From NCBI RefSeq assembly GCF_018131185.1, contig NZ_JAFCJE010000005.1:496001-560000 (forward strand): 64,000 bases of DNA. Reading direction: 5' to 3'. Made by a program: the position numbers and the translations under genes. Position 1 is the first letter of the stretch. Each line of letters opens with the position of its first letter. Source of the stretch: Bradyrhizobium diazoefficiens. GTDB taxonomy: Bacteria; Pseudomonadota; Alphaproteobacteria; Rhizobiales; Xanthobacteraceae. The notes below the pieces were generated by a model. The model searched no databases. It saw nothing but the letters and a program-made list of their open reading frames with translations, and was not told where the DNA came from. This document shows, one piece after another, positions 53,952 through 62,677 of this stretch.

Positions 53952-54986
53952 ATGAAACGCTTTGCAAATCTGAAACGCCTGGGCTTCTTCACGCGGCTTC
54001 TCGACGAGGCCCCGCCCGCCGAGCGATACCGCTTCGCGGCCGAGCAGATCGTGCGCGCCGAAAAGGCGGGGCTCGATTCCGCGTGGATCGCGCAGCATCA
54101 TTTCCACGAGCGTGAAGGCGGCCTGCCGTCGCCCTTCACCTTTCTCGGTTACGTCGCCGCCCAAACCTCGCGCATCCGCCTCGGCACCGGCATCGTCACG
54201 CTGCCGCTGGAGAACGCGGTGCGGGTGGCGGAGGACGCCGCGGTGCTCGATCTCATCTGCAACGGCCGCTTCGAGCTGGGCGTCGGCACCGGCGGAAATC
54301 CGTCGGCCTTCGCCGCCTTCGGCCTCGACAGCGCCCAGCGCAACGAGATTTTTGCGCGCAATCTGGAGGTGGTCCGCACTGCCCTGGTCGGCAAGCCGCT
54401 CGATGGCGGCGATACGATCTATCCGCAGCGGCCGCAGCTGGACAAGCGCATCTGGCAGGCGACCTTCTCGGTCGCCGGCGGCGCCCGCGCCGGCAAGGCG
54501 GGCGATGGCCTGTTGCTGTCGCGCACCCAGCCGCGCACCAGGGAGGCGCCCAAGGCGACGCTCGCCGAGATCCAGAACCCGGTGATCGATGCCTATCTAG
54601 AGGCGCTGCCGAAGGGAGCCGAACCCCGCATCATGGCCTCGCGCAGCGTCTTCGTCGCCGACGACCACGGCGAAGCGATGCGCCTTGCCGATATCGGGCT
54701 GCGCCGCGCGCTGCCGCAATTCCTCAAGGGCGGCCACGCCAGGCCGGGCGAGACACTGGAGGAGATGATCACCGCGTTCGACACCCATGTCGGTGATGCC
54801 GACCACGTCATCGCCTCGCTGCGTGCCGACGCGACGCTGGAGCGCGTGACCGATCTCGTCTTCCAGGTGCATTCGGTCGACGCGCCGCATCCCCATGTCC
54901 TGCGCTCGATCGATCTGGTCGCGGAGAAGGTTGCCCCGGTGCTGGGCTGGATCCGGACGGCACCCGAAGTGGCGCTGGCGGGTTGA
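53952..54986 (+). CDS. Luciferase-like FMN-dependent monooxygenase
   Basis: A 344-residue LLM-family enzyme. Typical segments are LGFFTRLLDEAPPAERYRFA, then SAWIAQHHFHEREGGLPSPF, LGTGIVTLPLENAVRVAEDA and NGRFELGVGTGGNPSAFAAF. Its neighbours, two CMD/AhpD-like genes, match a known arrangement in which a luciferase-like monooxygenase is linked with these proteins and with solute-binding proteins (KPN_01858/Avi_7169-type families, recalled, not searched). Probably oxidises an imported organic compound. Start ATG 53952. Confidence 0.93.
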   Translation: MKRFANLKRLGFFTRLLDEAPPAERYRFAAEQIVRAEKAGLDSAWIAQHHFHEREGGLPSPFTFLGYVAAQTSRIRLGTGIVTLPLENAVRVAEDAAVLDLICNGRFELGVGTGGNPSAFAAFGLDSAQRNEIFARNLEVVRTALVGKPLDGGDTIYPQRPQLDKRIWQATFSVAGGARAGKAGDGLLLSRTQPRTREAPKATLAEIQNPVIDAYLEALPKGAEPRIMASRSVFVADDHGEAMRLADIGLRRALPQFLKGGHARPGETLEEMITAFDTHVGDADHVIASLRADATLERVTDLVFQVHSVDAPHPHVLRSIDLVAEKVAPVLGWIRTAPEVALAG

Positions 54987-55021
54987 CCGGAAGTGAAGAG
55001 CATCGCGTTGCACGAGGCTGA

Positions 55022-55624
55022 ATGATGAGTACGCAGGATATTATCGACACGCTCGCCGGGATCGAGCCGGGCTCCGCTCTCGATGCCATCCGCGCCCGCC
55101 GCCTGCAGGCGCGTGAGAATGCGCAGAAGAGCTATCTCTCCCTGTTCGAGCCGATCGACGCGAGCGACTTTTCGCTGGCCGAACGCGCCGCGGTCGCTGC
55201 CTTCGTGACCGGACTTCATGGCGAATCCCCGGTCGCCGCCTTCTATCGCGAGAAGCTAGCGGCAAACGCCGATGGCGCCCGTCTGCTGGAGGCGATCGAC
55301 GCCGAGATCGCGCAGGGCAGGACCTCGGGTCCCTATGGCTCGTATCCGGCCGGCCCGCTGTCGATCGAGAACACTGCCGGCCTGATCTACCACGTGAGCG
55401 CGGCGAGCAAGCCGGCGCTTGGCGCCCGACTAGCAGCCGCCCTCGAACATGCGCATCTCCTGGTGTTTCGTCCGCGCGATGCCGCGTCCGCCGACATGAA
55501 GGCGCTGCTGGACGCCGGCTGGTCGGACACCGGCATCGTCACCTTCTCCCAGCTCGTCGCGTTCCTGTCGTTTCAGTTGCGCGTCGTCAGCGGCCTGCGC
55601 ACGCTCGCCGCAGTGAACGCATAA
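55022..55624 (+). CDS. CMD-domain (AhpD-like) protein lacking cysteines
   Basis: A 200-residue all-helical protein resembling the CMD family, Avi_7170-type. It has no cysteine residue at all, so the peroxidatic CxxC of AhpD is absent. Family-like segments are SLAERAAVAAFVTGLHGESP and GWSDTGIVTFSQLVAFLSFQ. It may be a structural or regulatory partner of the next gene, which does carry CxxC. ATG 55022 and ATG 55025 are both possible starts after GAGG at 55014. It lies 35 nt after the monooxygenase. Confidence 0.85.
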   Translation: MMSTQDIIDTLAGIEPGSALDAIRARRLQARENAQKSYLSLFEPIDASDFSLAERAAVAAFVTGLHGESPVAAFYREKLAANADGARLLEAIDAEIAQGRTSGPYGSYPAGPLSIENTAGLIYHVSAASKPALGARLAAALEHAHLLVFRPRDAASADMKALLDAGWSDTGIVTFSQLVAFLSFQLRVVSGLRTLAAVNA

Positions 55625-55638
55625 GAGGAGGCTGTATC

Positions 55639-56217
55639 ATGAGCGCCACCGTCAATCCCCCCGTCGTCTTCACCCAGGACGAACTGGGTTGGGTGTCGTG
55701 GATCGATCCGCTGCCCGAGGCCGAGCTGACCGAACGGCACTTCAATGGCCTAGTCGATCGCGCCCGCGCCAAGTCGGACTATTTCCGCCTCCTGGTGCGC
55801 GATCCCGAAGTGCTGGAGGCCCGCACCAAAACCGACAAGGACATCTTCTACAATGTCGCCGACGGCCTGCCGCGCGCCGAGCGCGAGCTCGCGGCGGCTG
55901 CGACGTCGCGCTACAATGGCTGCATCTATTGCGCCTCCGTGCATGCGCGCTTTGCCAGCACCTATTCCAAGCGCCGTGACGACGTGCAGCGCCTGCTCGA
56001 CGAAGGCATCAAGGCCGATCTCGGCGAACGCTGGAACGCAGTGGTCAAGGCCTCCGTGGCCCTGTCCGCGACACCGATCGCATTCGGTCCTGACAATATC
56101 GCCGAGTTGCGCCGCGCCGGGCTCGACGATGCCGAGATCGTCGACGTCATCAACGGCGCGTCGTTCTTCAACTGGGCGAACCGGCTGATGCTGTCGCTCG
56201 GCGAGCCCTCGAAATAG
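55639..56217 (+). CDS. Alkylhydroperoxidase-domain (AhpD/CMD) protein with CxxC
   Basis: A 192-residue protein with the intact active motif NGCIYCASVHARF: C95, C98 and H102. The rest is helical (RFASTYSKRRDDVQRLL). AhpD-type enzymes reduce peroxides or carry out related thiol redox steps; here a peroxide or hydroperoxide intermediate of the monooxygenase is a natural target (inference). It lies 14 nt after the cysteine-less paralogue, so the two are probably translated together. Confidence 0.9.
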   Translation: MSATVNPPVVFTQDELGWVSWIDPLPEAELTERHFNGLVDRARAKSDYFRLLVRDPEVLEARTKTDKDIFYNVADGLPRAERELAAAATSRYNGCIYCASVHARFASTYSKRRDDVQRLLDEGIKADLGERWNAVVKASVALSATPIAFGPDNIAELRRAGLDDAEIVDVINGASFFNWANRLMLSLGEPSK

Positions 56218-56276
56218 GCAATCTCAGCGGCACGAGAATTGCTGCTTGTTCAACACCTGAGTGGATGGAGCCGTGC

Positions 56277-57434
56277 ATGAGCAACATCGATCGTCGTACC
56301 CTGGTCAAGGGCTCGTTGACCGCCATCATGGCGGGAGCAGCCTTCTCGCGCGCCGCCATCGCGCAGGCGTCCGAGCCGATCGTGCTCGGCGTCAGTGGTC
56401 CGCTCACGGGACCGAACGCGCAATATGGCATGCAGTGGAAGCAGGGCTTTGATCTCGCGCTCGACGAGATCACGGCTGCCGGCGGCATCAACGGGCGTAA
56501 GCTCGCCTACCAATTCGAGGACAGCCAGAGCGATCCGCGCCAGTCGGTGGCGATCGCCCAGAAGTTCGTCTCCGATCCCCGCATCGTCATGGAGCTCGGC
56601 GACTTCTCCAGCCCCGCCTCGATGGCGGCCTCGCCCATCTACCAGCGCGGCGGCCTCGTGCAGTTCGGCTTCACCAATTCGCACCCCGATTTCACCAAGG
56701 GCGGCGACTTCATGTGGAGCACCTCGGTCAGCCAGGCCGACGAGCAGCCGCTGCTGGCGGCCTATGCGGTGAAGCGTCTCGGCCTGAAGAAGCTCGCGGT
56801 GTTGCACCTCAACACCGATTGGGGCCGCACCAGCCGCGACTATTTCGTCAAGGCGGCCAAGGAATACGGCGCCGAGATCGCGGTGACCGAGGGCTACATC
56901 GCGGAGGAGCGCGACTTCCGCTCCACCCTGGTGCGCGTGCGCGACGCCGGTCCCGACGGGCTGATCCTGATCTCCTATTATTCCGACGGCGCGCTGATCG
57001 CGCGCCAGGCCCGTCAGGTCGGCCTTAAGCAGAAGATGTGCGCCGCAAGCTCGGTCTACTCGCCGAAATTCATCGAGCTCGGCGGCGAGGCGGTCGAGGA
57101 CGTTCATCTCGGCACCCGCTACTTCCCGCAGGATCCCAGGCCCGAGGTGAAGAAGTTCATCGCGGGCTTCAAGGCGAAGTATGGCGGCCAGGAGCCCGAC
57201 GCCTTCAATGCCTATTCCTATGACGCGATGAACATGGCGGCCGCCGTGGTGAAGATCGGCGGCACCGATCGCCGTGCCATCCGCGATGCTTTCGCCAAGG
57301 TGAAGGACGTCTCCAGCGTCATCTTCGGCGCCGCGACGTTCGACGTCGAGAGCCGCCGCGTCAAGGGCGCGATGAATGCCGAGCTGGTCGTGCGCAAGGG
57401 CCAGTTCGCGCTGTGGGACGGCAAGCCGAGCTGA
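56277..57434 (+). CDS. Branched-chain-type ABC transporter substrate-binding protein
   Basis: A 385-residue LivK-type periplasmic protein with a Tat-like signal (NIDRRTLVKGSLTAIMAGAA). Core segments are IVLGVSGPLTGPNAQYGMQW, then FDLALDEITAAGGINGRKLA and HLNTDWGRTSRDYFVKAAKE. The start is ATG 56277 with GGAG 6 nt upstream; ATG 56265 lacks a site. The Liv family binds amino acids, amides or aromatic acids. First gene of a three-gene import set that follows the CMD genes. Confidence 0.94.
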   Translation: MSNIDRRTLVKGSLTAIMAGAAFSRAAIAQASEPIVLGVSGPLTGPNAQYGMQWKQGFDLALDEITAAGGINGRKLAYQFEDSQSDPRQSVAIAQKFVSDPRIVMELGDFSSPASMAASPIYQRGGLVQFGFTNSHPDFTKGGDFMWSTSVSQADEQPLLAAYAVKRLGLKKLAVLHLNTDWGRTSRDYFVKAAKEYGAEIAVTEGYIAEERDFRSTLVRVRDAGPDGLILISYYSDGALIARQARQVGLKQKMCAASSVYSPKFIELGGEAVEDVHLGTRYFPQDPRPEVKKFIAGFKAKYGGQEPDAFNAYSYDAMNMAAAVVKIGGTDRRAIRDAFAKVKDVSSVIFGAATFDVESRRVKGAMNAELVVRKGQFALWDGKPS

Positions 57435-57491
57435 CCTGATGGCCGGAAGCAACCGCTCCGGCCGCCTTCCTTTCACCGCGGGGACCAGCGT

Positions 57492-59315
57492 TTGTCTTCC
57501 TGGCTCGACTACACCATCAACGGGCTGATCGTCGGCAATGTCTACGCGCTCGTTGCGGTCGGGCTTGCGCTGATTTTCGGCGTCAGCCGGCTGATCAACT
57601 TCGCGCAAGGCTCGATCTATCTCGTCGGCGCCTATGTCGGTTGGGTGGCGGTGGTGCAGCTGCATACGCCGCTGCCACTCACCATCATCGTAGTCGCCGC
57701 GGCGGCTGCAATCGTCGGGCTGATCATTGAGCGGTTCGGCCTGCGGCCGCTTCAGAACTCCGTGCGCATTGCGCCGCTGCTCGCGACCATCGGCATCAGC
57801 TTCGTGCTCGATCAGCTCGTGATGCTGACCTTCTCACCCAACCCGCGCGCGCTGCCGAGCCAGTTGCCCGATGTCCGATTCCAGGTCGGTGGTGGGACGA
57901 TCGGGCCTCTCGATCTGCTCATCGCCGGCGTCGGCCTCAGCAGCGCGCTGCTGCTGTTCGTGTTCCTGCGTTACACCAAGCTCGGCTGGGCGGTGCGGGC
58001 CACCGCGCAGGACCGCGACGCCGCCATGCAGATGGGCGTCGACGTCAACCGCGTCAATCAAGCCGTGTTCGGCATCGCGGCGGCGCTCGGCGGCGTGTCG
58101 GGCCTGCTGGTCGGCATGTACTACAACCAGATCGATACCGCGATGAGCCTTCAGGCGACGCTCAAGGGCGTGGTCGCCGAAGTCGTCGGCGGCGCCGGCA
58201 ACGTGCCGGGCGCGGTGATCGGCAGCTTGCTGCTGGGGCTGGTCGAAAGCTACGGCGTTGCCGTGCTCGGCACCAGCTACCGCAATCTGTTTGCCTTCCT
58301 GCTGCTGGTCGTCGTGCTCGTGCTGCGGCCGAACGGCCTGTTCGTCAGCGCGCGGCAGGCGCCGCCCGAGCCGCTCACGGGCACCTTCATCGCCCCGAGC
58401 CGCCCGGTGCGCATTCCGAGCTGGGCGTTACTCATTGCCGCTGGCGGGTTTGCGATCCTGCCGCTGCTCCCGGTGTCCTTCTACATGCTCCAGACCCTGA
58501 TCAATGCCTGGCTGCTCGGCATGCTCGCGCTCAGCCTGACGCTGGTCGCAGGCACGATGGGCCAGGTTTCGCTCGGCCATGCCGCGCTGCTCGCGATCGG
58601 CGCCTACACTTCCGCGCTGCTGTCGCTGACATTGGCTGTTCCGGTCGGCCTTGCCATCATCGGCGGAGGCCTGATGAGCGCGGCGCTCGGCACGCTGTTG
58701 ATCTCGCCGTCGTTCCGCCTGCGCGGACACTACGTGTCGATCGCGACGCTCGCCATCGGCGAGATCGTGGCACTGGTGATCCTGAACTGGGAGAGCGTCA
58801 CGCGCGGGCCGATCGGCATCTCCGGCATCCCGCCGCTGTCGCTGTTCGGCTACGATCTGATCAGCCCGACGTCGGTCTACTGGTTCAGCCTTGCCGTGAT
58901 GATCGTGCTCGCGCTGCTGCAGGGACGCCTGCTTACCTCGCATCTCGGCCGCAGCTTCCGCGCCATCCGCGACGACGACATTGCGGCGCGCGCCTACGGT
59001 CTCAGTCTGAACCGCTACAAATCGCTGGCCTTCATCTTCGGCGGCTTCGCCGCCGGCATCAGCGGCGGCATCGCTGCGCATCTGTATTCCTACATCAACC
59101 ACGAGACCTTCAACACCCAGCAATCGATCCTGGCGCTGACCGTCGTCATTCTCGGCGGCCTCGGCAACGTCGTCGGCGCGATTGTCGGGTCGCTCGCGCT
59201 GGTCGGGCTGCCCGAAGTGTTCCGGATCGCGGCGGAGTATCGCATCCTGATCTACGGCGTCGTGTTGCTGCTGCTGGTGCGGTTCAGGCCGCAGGGTCTG
59301 TTGGGGACGGTGTGA
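57492..59315 (+). CDS. Fused LivH-LivM ABC transporter permease
   Basis: A 607-residue membrane protein that joins two permeases normally encoded separately. Residues 1 to about 285 are LivH-like (NGLIVGNVYALVAVGLALIF, EVVGGAGNVPGAVIG, then VVVLVLRPNGLFV). A short linker (about 290-310) precedes a LivM-like half (GHYVSIATLAIGEIVALVIL, then LGRSFRAIRDDDIAARAYGL). Both halves keep the permease cytoplasmic loops. The start is TTG 57492. The downstream ATPase overlaps its stop by 1 nt. Confidence 0.93.
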   Translation: MSSWLDYTINGLIVGNVYALVAVGLALIFGVSRLINFAQGSIYLVGAYVGWVAVVQLHTPLPLTIIVVAAAAAIVGLIIERFGLRPLQNSVRIAPLLATIGISFVLDQLVMLTFSPNPRALPSQLPDVRFQVGGGTIGPLDLLIAGVGLSSALLLFVFLRYTKLGWAVRATAQDRDAAMQMGVDVNRVNQAVFGIAAALGGVSGLLVGMYYNQIDTAMSLQATLKGVVAEVVGGAGNVPGAVIGSLLLGLVESYGVAVLGTSYRNLFAFLLLVVVLVLRPNGLFVSARQAPPEPLTGTFIAPSRPVRIPSWALLIAAGGFAILPLLPVSFYMLQTLINAWLLGMLALSLTLVAGTMGQVSLGHAALLAIGAYTSALLSLTLAVPVGLAIIGGGLMSAALGTLLISPSFRLRGHYVSIATLAIGEIVALVILNWESVTRGPIGISGIPPLSLFGYDLISPTSVYWFSLAVMIVLALLQGRLLTSHLGRSFRAIRDDDIAARAYGLSLNRYKSLAFIFGGFAAGISGGIAAHLYSYINHETFNTQQSILALTVVILGGLGNVVGAIVGSLALVGLPEVFRIAAEYRILIYGVVLLLLVRFRPQGLLGTV

Positions 59316-60157
59316 TGGCGGAGCGGCTCAACTCGATGCTGTCCTTGCGCGGACTGACGCGGCGCTTCGGCGGCCTCACCGCGGTCGACGCCATCGATCT
59401 CGATCTCGCCAAAGGCGAGCTCATCAGCATCATCGGCCCGAACGGCGCCGGCAAGACGACCTTGTTCAATCTCGTGACCGGGCTCGACCGGCCCGATGCC
59501 GGCACAGTCAGCTTCGAAGGGCGGGACGTCACGGGGCTGGCGCCGGAACGACTTGCGGCCGAAGGGATCGCGCGCACGTTTCAGCTCGGCCGCGTCTTCG
59601 GCAATCTCAGCGTCATGGACAACGTCCTGATCGGCGCCCATACGCGGCTGCGCGCGGTGAAGCCGGCCATGCCGGTCATCGGCCCGTTGCTCGAATTGGG
59701 ACTGGCACTGCTGCGGCCAGCCAGCGTGAAGGCGGAGGAAGAGCGGCTGCGGGACGAGGTGAAAGCCATTCTCTCCCGCTTCGGGGAACGGCTGCTGCCG
59801 CGGATCGACCAGCCGGCCTATAGTCTGTCCTACGCCAACCGCCGCCGTGTCGAGATCGCGCGTGCGCTGGCGCTGAAGCCGCGCCTGCTTCTGCTCGACG
59901 AGCCGACCGCCGGCATGAATCCGACCGAGACCACGGAGATGCAGGGTCTCGTCGCCGAGCTCAAGGCGGAGGGCCTGACCATTCTCCTGATCGAGCACAA
60001 GCTGGAGATGGTGATGCGCCTGTCCGACCGCGTCATCGTCATGGACGAGGGCAAGAAGATCGCGGAAGGGCCGGGCGAACAGGTGCGGGGCGATCCCAAG
60101 GTGATCGAGGCCTATCTCGGTCACGGCCTCGCGACAAAGCAGGAGAGCGCCGCATGA
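59315..60157 (+). CDS. livG: Branched-chain-type ABC transporter ATP-binding protein
   Basis: A 280-residue ATPase. Walker A is GPNGAGKTT, the signature loop is SLSYANRRRVEIARALALKP (a LivG-type variant), Walker B is LLLLDEPTAGMN and the switch His is in LIEHKLEMVM. Start ATG 59315 overlaps the fused permease stop by 1 nt; GTG 59312 is possible. The next gene overlaps by 4 nt. Confidence 0.95.
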   Translation: MAERLNSMLSLRGLTRRFGGLTAVDAIDLDLAKGELISIIGPNGAGKTTLFNLVTGLDRPDAGTVSFEGRDVTGLAPERLAAEGIARTFQLGRVFGNLSVMDNVLIGAHTRLRAVKPAMPVIGPLLELGLALLRPASVKAEEERLRDEVKAILSRFGERLLPRIDQPAYSLSYANRRRVEIARALALKPRLLLLDEPTAGMNPTETTEMQGLVAELKAEGLTILLIEHKLEMVMRLSDRVIVMDEGKKIAEGPGEQVRGDPKVIEAYLGHGLATKQESAA

Positions 60158-60894
60158 CGAACGTTTCTCCCGAACCGCTGCTGGCGCTGTCGAACGTCAA
60201 CACCTTCTATGGCCAGGCCCAGGTGCATTTCGACCTCTCGATATCGGTCGCACGCGGTCACATCGTCTGCCTGCTCGGCGGCAATGCCAGCGGCAAATCG
60301 ACCACGATGAAGATCATCCTCGGCCTCGTAAAGCCGCGCTCGGGCGAGGTGAGCTTCGACGGCGCTTCGCTGCTCGGCCTCTCCACGCCGCAGATCGTCC
60401 GCCGCGGCATCGCCTCGGTGCCGGAAGCGCGGCGGCTGTTCGCGGACATGAGCGTGCGCGAAAACATCCTGATGGGCGCCTTCGTACGCAACGACAGCGA
60501 GGTGATCGCGCAGGATCTCGACAAGATGCTGACGCTGTTTCCGAAGCTCGGCCAGCGGCTGTCGCAGCGCGCCGGCTCGCTCTCCGGCGGCGAGCAGCAG
60601 ATGGTGGCGATGGCGCGGGCACTGATGAGCAGGCCGCGGATGATCGTCATGGACGAGCCGACCATGGGCCTGTCGCCGCTCTATGTCGACCGCGTGCTGG
60701 AGCTGATCCGCACCATCAACCAGGAAGGCGTTTCGGTGTTCATGGTCGAGCAGAACGCCAGCCTCGCACTCGAGATCGCGCATGAGGCCTATGTGCTCCA
60801 GACCGGCAAGATCGTGCTGTCAGGCCCGGCGCGGGCGCTGAAGGATGACCCCCGCATCCGCGACGCCTATCTCGGCGGCTCGGAGGCGGCCTGA
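60154..60894 (+). CDS. livF: Branched-chain-type ABC transporter ATP-binding protein
   Basis: A 246-residue ATPase pairing with LivG. Walker A is GGNASGKST, the signature is SLSGGEQQMVAMARALMS and Walker B is MIVMDEPTMGLS. Start ATG 60154 overlaps the livG stop (ATGA). Its stop codon sits in a palindrome shared with the converging HerA-like gene. Confidence 0.95.
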   Translation: MTNVSPEPLLALSNVNTFYGQAQVHFDLSISVARGHIVCLLGGNASGKSTTMKIILGLVKPRSGEVSFDGASLLGLSTPQIVRRGIASVPEARRLFADMSVRENILMGAFVRNDSEVIAQDLDKMLTLFPKLGQRLSQRAGSLSGGEQQMVAMARALMSRPRMIVMDEPTMGLSPLYVDRVLELIRTINQEGVSVFMVEQNASLALEIAHEAYVLQTGKIVLSGPARALKDDPRIRDAYLGGSEAA

Positions 60895-60904
60895 CGTTCA
60901 GGCC
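60888..60904. other. Palindrome spanning two converging stop codons
   Basis: GGCCTGA-CGT-TCAGGCC: a perfect 7-bp inverted repeat in which the left arm ends with the TGA of livF and the right arm with the TGA of the minus-strand ATPase, only 3 nt apart. No T-run follows, so it is not a standard terminator. Confidence 0.5.
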
Positions 60905-62409
60905 GAAGCCGCGCTTCGCGCCGGCTCGGCCGGCAGATCATCGCCATTGGGATCGCCAGGGGCCGTGGCCCAGGCCAGCTCGACCAGCGTCACGATCCGG
61001 CGCCCACCGCCATCGAGCTGGACCACGATCAGGCCCTGCTCCTCCATATAGCCGAGCAGCCGCTGCGCCCTTCGCAGCGAATGCGAACCATAGGCCCGCG
61101 CGATCGCGGCGTCGCCGGGACACGGCCAGCCTTCCTTCGCGGCACGCGCGATCATCATGAACACGCCCTGCATGTCGTCGGGCAAAATGGATGCGCGCAA
61201 CGACACGTCCTGCCAGGCGTCGTCATCGGCGATGTCAGTACCGAGACCGGCGCGCGCATGGGTCAGCATGCGGCGGAATTCGTTGAGATCGGGCACGGCC
61301 GCGCCGAGCCCCTCGATGCGGCAGCGGACCACGAACTCCTGATAGAGCACGCCGATGGCGCGGAAGCCGGCGTCGGGTTCGGCGAGCACGGCACGCAGCG
61401 TACGATCCACGCGCTCGCGCCGCTCCGCGAGCTCCTCGGCGCTGACCGCCACGTCGGTCATTTCGGGCGGGACCTCCGGCGCTGTGGCCTTCGCGGCGCG
61501 GAGCTGCTCGAGCAGATCCGGCGCCGGCCGCCGCTGCGGCCGGCTGGCATCGGGCGGCGGGGCGGCCAGGATCACCGCGCGCATGTCCTCGAGCGCGGCC
61601 TCCGGCAGCGGCATCAGCCGCGGTGTGGAATTGCGCGGGCTGGTCGCGGTCGGGCCGATGTTCAGGCGTAGCGGACGGCGCGCCAGCGCAGGTCCCAGCG
61701 CCATGAACTGTCCGCGCTCGAGGTCGCGAAAGGCTTCGGCCTGCCGCCGTTCCATGCCGAGCAGATCGGCGGCACGCGCCATGTCGATGTCGAGGAAGGT
61801 CCGGCCCATCAGGAAGTTGGAGGCTTCCGCCGCGACGTTCTTGGCGAGCTTCGCCAGCCGCTGGGTCGCGATGATGCCGGCGAGACCACGCTTGCGGCCG
61901 CGGCACATCAGATTGGTCATCGCGCCGAGCGAGAGTTTTCGCGCCTCGTCCGAGACTTCGCCTGCAACCGCCGGCGCGAACAGCTGCGCCTCGTCGACGA
62001 CCACCAGCATCGGATACCAATGGTCGCGGCTGACGTCGAACAGGCCGCCGAGAAACGCGGCCGCACGGCGCATCTGATTCTCCGCGTCGAGGCCTTCGAG
62101 ATTGAGCACGGTGGAGACGCGATGCAGCCGCGCGCGCTCTCCGGCGACCTGAAGGCCGCGCTCGGTGTGATCCTCGGCCTCGATCACGAGATGGCCGAAG
62201 TGTTCGGCGAGCGTGACGAAATCGCCTTCGGGGTCGATGATGGCCTGCTGCACCCAGGGCGCGCTCTGCTCCAGCAGCCGTCGCAAGAGATGCGATTTGC
62301 CGGAGCCCGAATTGCCCTGCACGAGGAGGCGGGTCGCCAGGAGTTCCTCGAGGTCCATGGCGGCCGGGGCGCCCGCCGTGGTCTGCCCCATCTCGATCGC
62401 AACCGTCAT
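60898..62409 (-). CDS. HerA-like P-loop ATPase (DUF87)
   Basis: A 503-residue ATPase of the HerA/FtsK group. Walker A is QGNSGSGKSHLL at 31-42 (GNSGSGKS at 32-39), Walker B is PMLVVVDEAQLF at 133-144, and RGRKRGLAGIIATQRLAKLA is the sensor-region segment. The C-terminal 120 residues look like a winged-helix unit (ARAYGSHSLRRAQRLLGYM). HerA normally works with the NurA nuclease in DNA-end processing; no NurA gene is adjacent. Start ATG 62409; TTG 62421 is possible. Confidence 0.88.
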   Translation of the reverse strand: MTVAIEMGQTTAGAPAAMDLEELLATRLLVQGNSGSGKSHLLRRLLEQSAPWVQQAIIDPEGDFVTLAEHFGHLVIEAEDHTERGLQVAGERARLHRVSTVLNLEGLDAENQMRRAAAFLGGLFDVSRDHWYPMLVVVDEAQLFAPAVAGEVSDEARKLSLGAMTNLMCRGRKRGLAGIIATQRLAKLAKNVAAEASNFLMGRTFLDIDMARAADLLGMERRQAEAFRDLERGQFMALGPALARRPLRLNIGPTATSPRNSTPRLMPLPEAALEDMRAVILAAPPPDASRPQRRPAPDLLEQLRAAKATAPEVPPEMTDVAVSAEELAERRERVDRTLRAVLAEPDAGFRAIGVLYQEFVVRCRIEGLGAAVPDLNEFRRMLTHARAGLGTDIADDDAWQDVSLRASILPDDMQGVFMMIARAAKEGWPCPGDAAIARAYGSHSLRRAQRLLGYMEEQGLIVVQLDGGGRRIVTLVELAWATAPGDPNGDDLPAEPARSAASA

Positions 62410-62677
62410 GTCCCGACTCAAGTCCCCGTCATCTGCGGACAGGGGCTTATCAACCCCGCCGCGGCGCGTCGAGCGGCTCGGGACGGATCATGCAGCGTTG
62501 CCCACGGCGGCGTTCAGGCGCAATGGATTGCCGTAGATGTGCGGGGATGCAACGTTTTCGCAAAATGGCAACCACAATGGCCCGGGTTCTGACCGGATGC
62601 GCCGGTTCCGGCTCTTTGGGCCGGATTCGATGACGAAGATCAAATCCATCCGGGCCCTGGCCTGCTAATCGAACCGC

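Noticed and set aside
60898..62409. A complete HerA-NurA DNA processing pair
   Set aside because: The neighbours are a Liv ATPase and a LysE exporter; no nuclease gene is within the window on either side.
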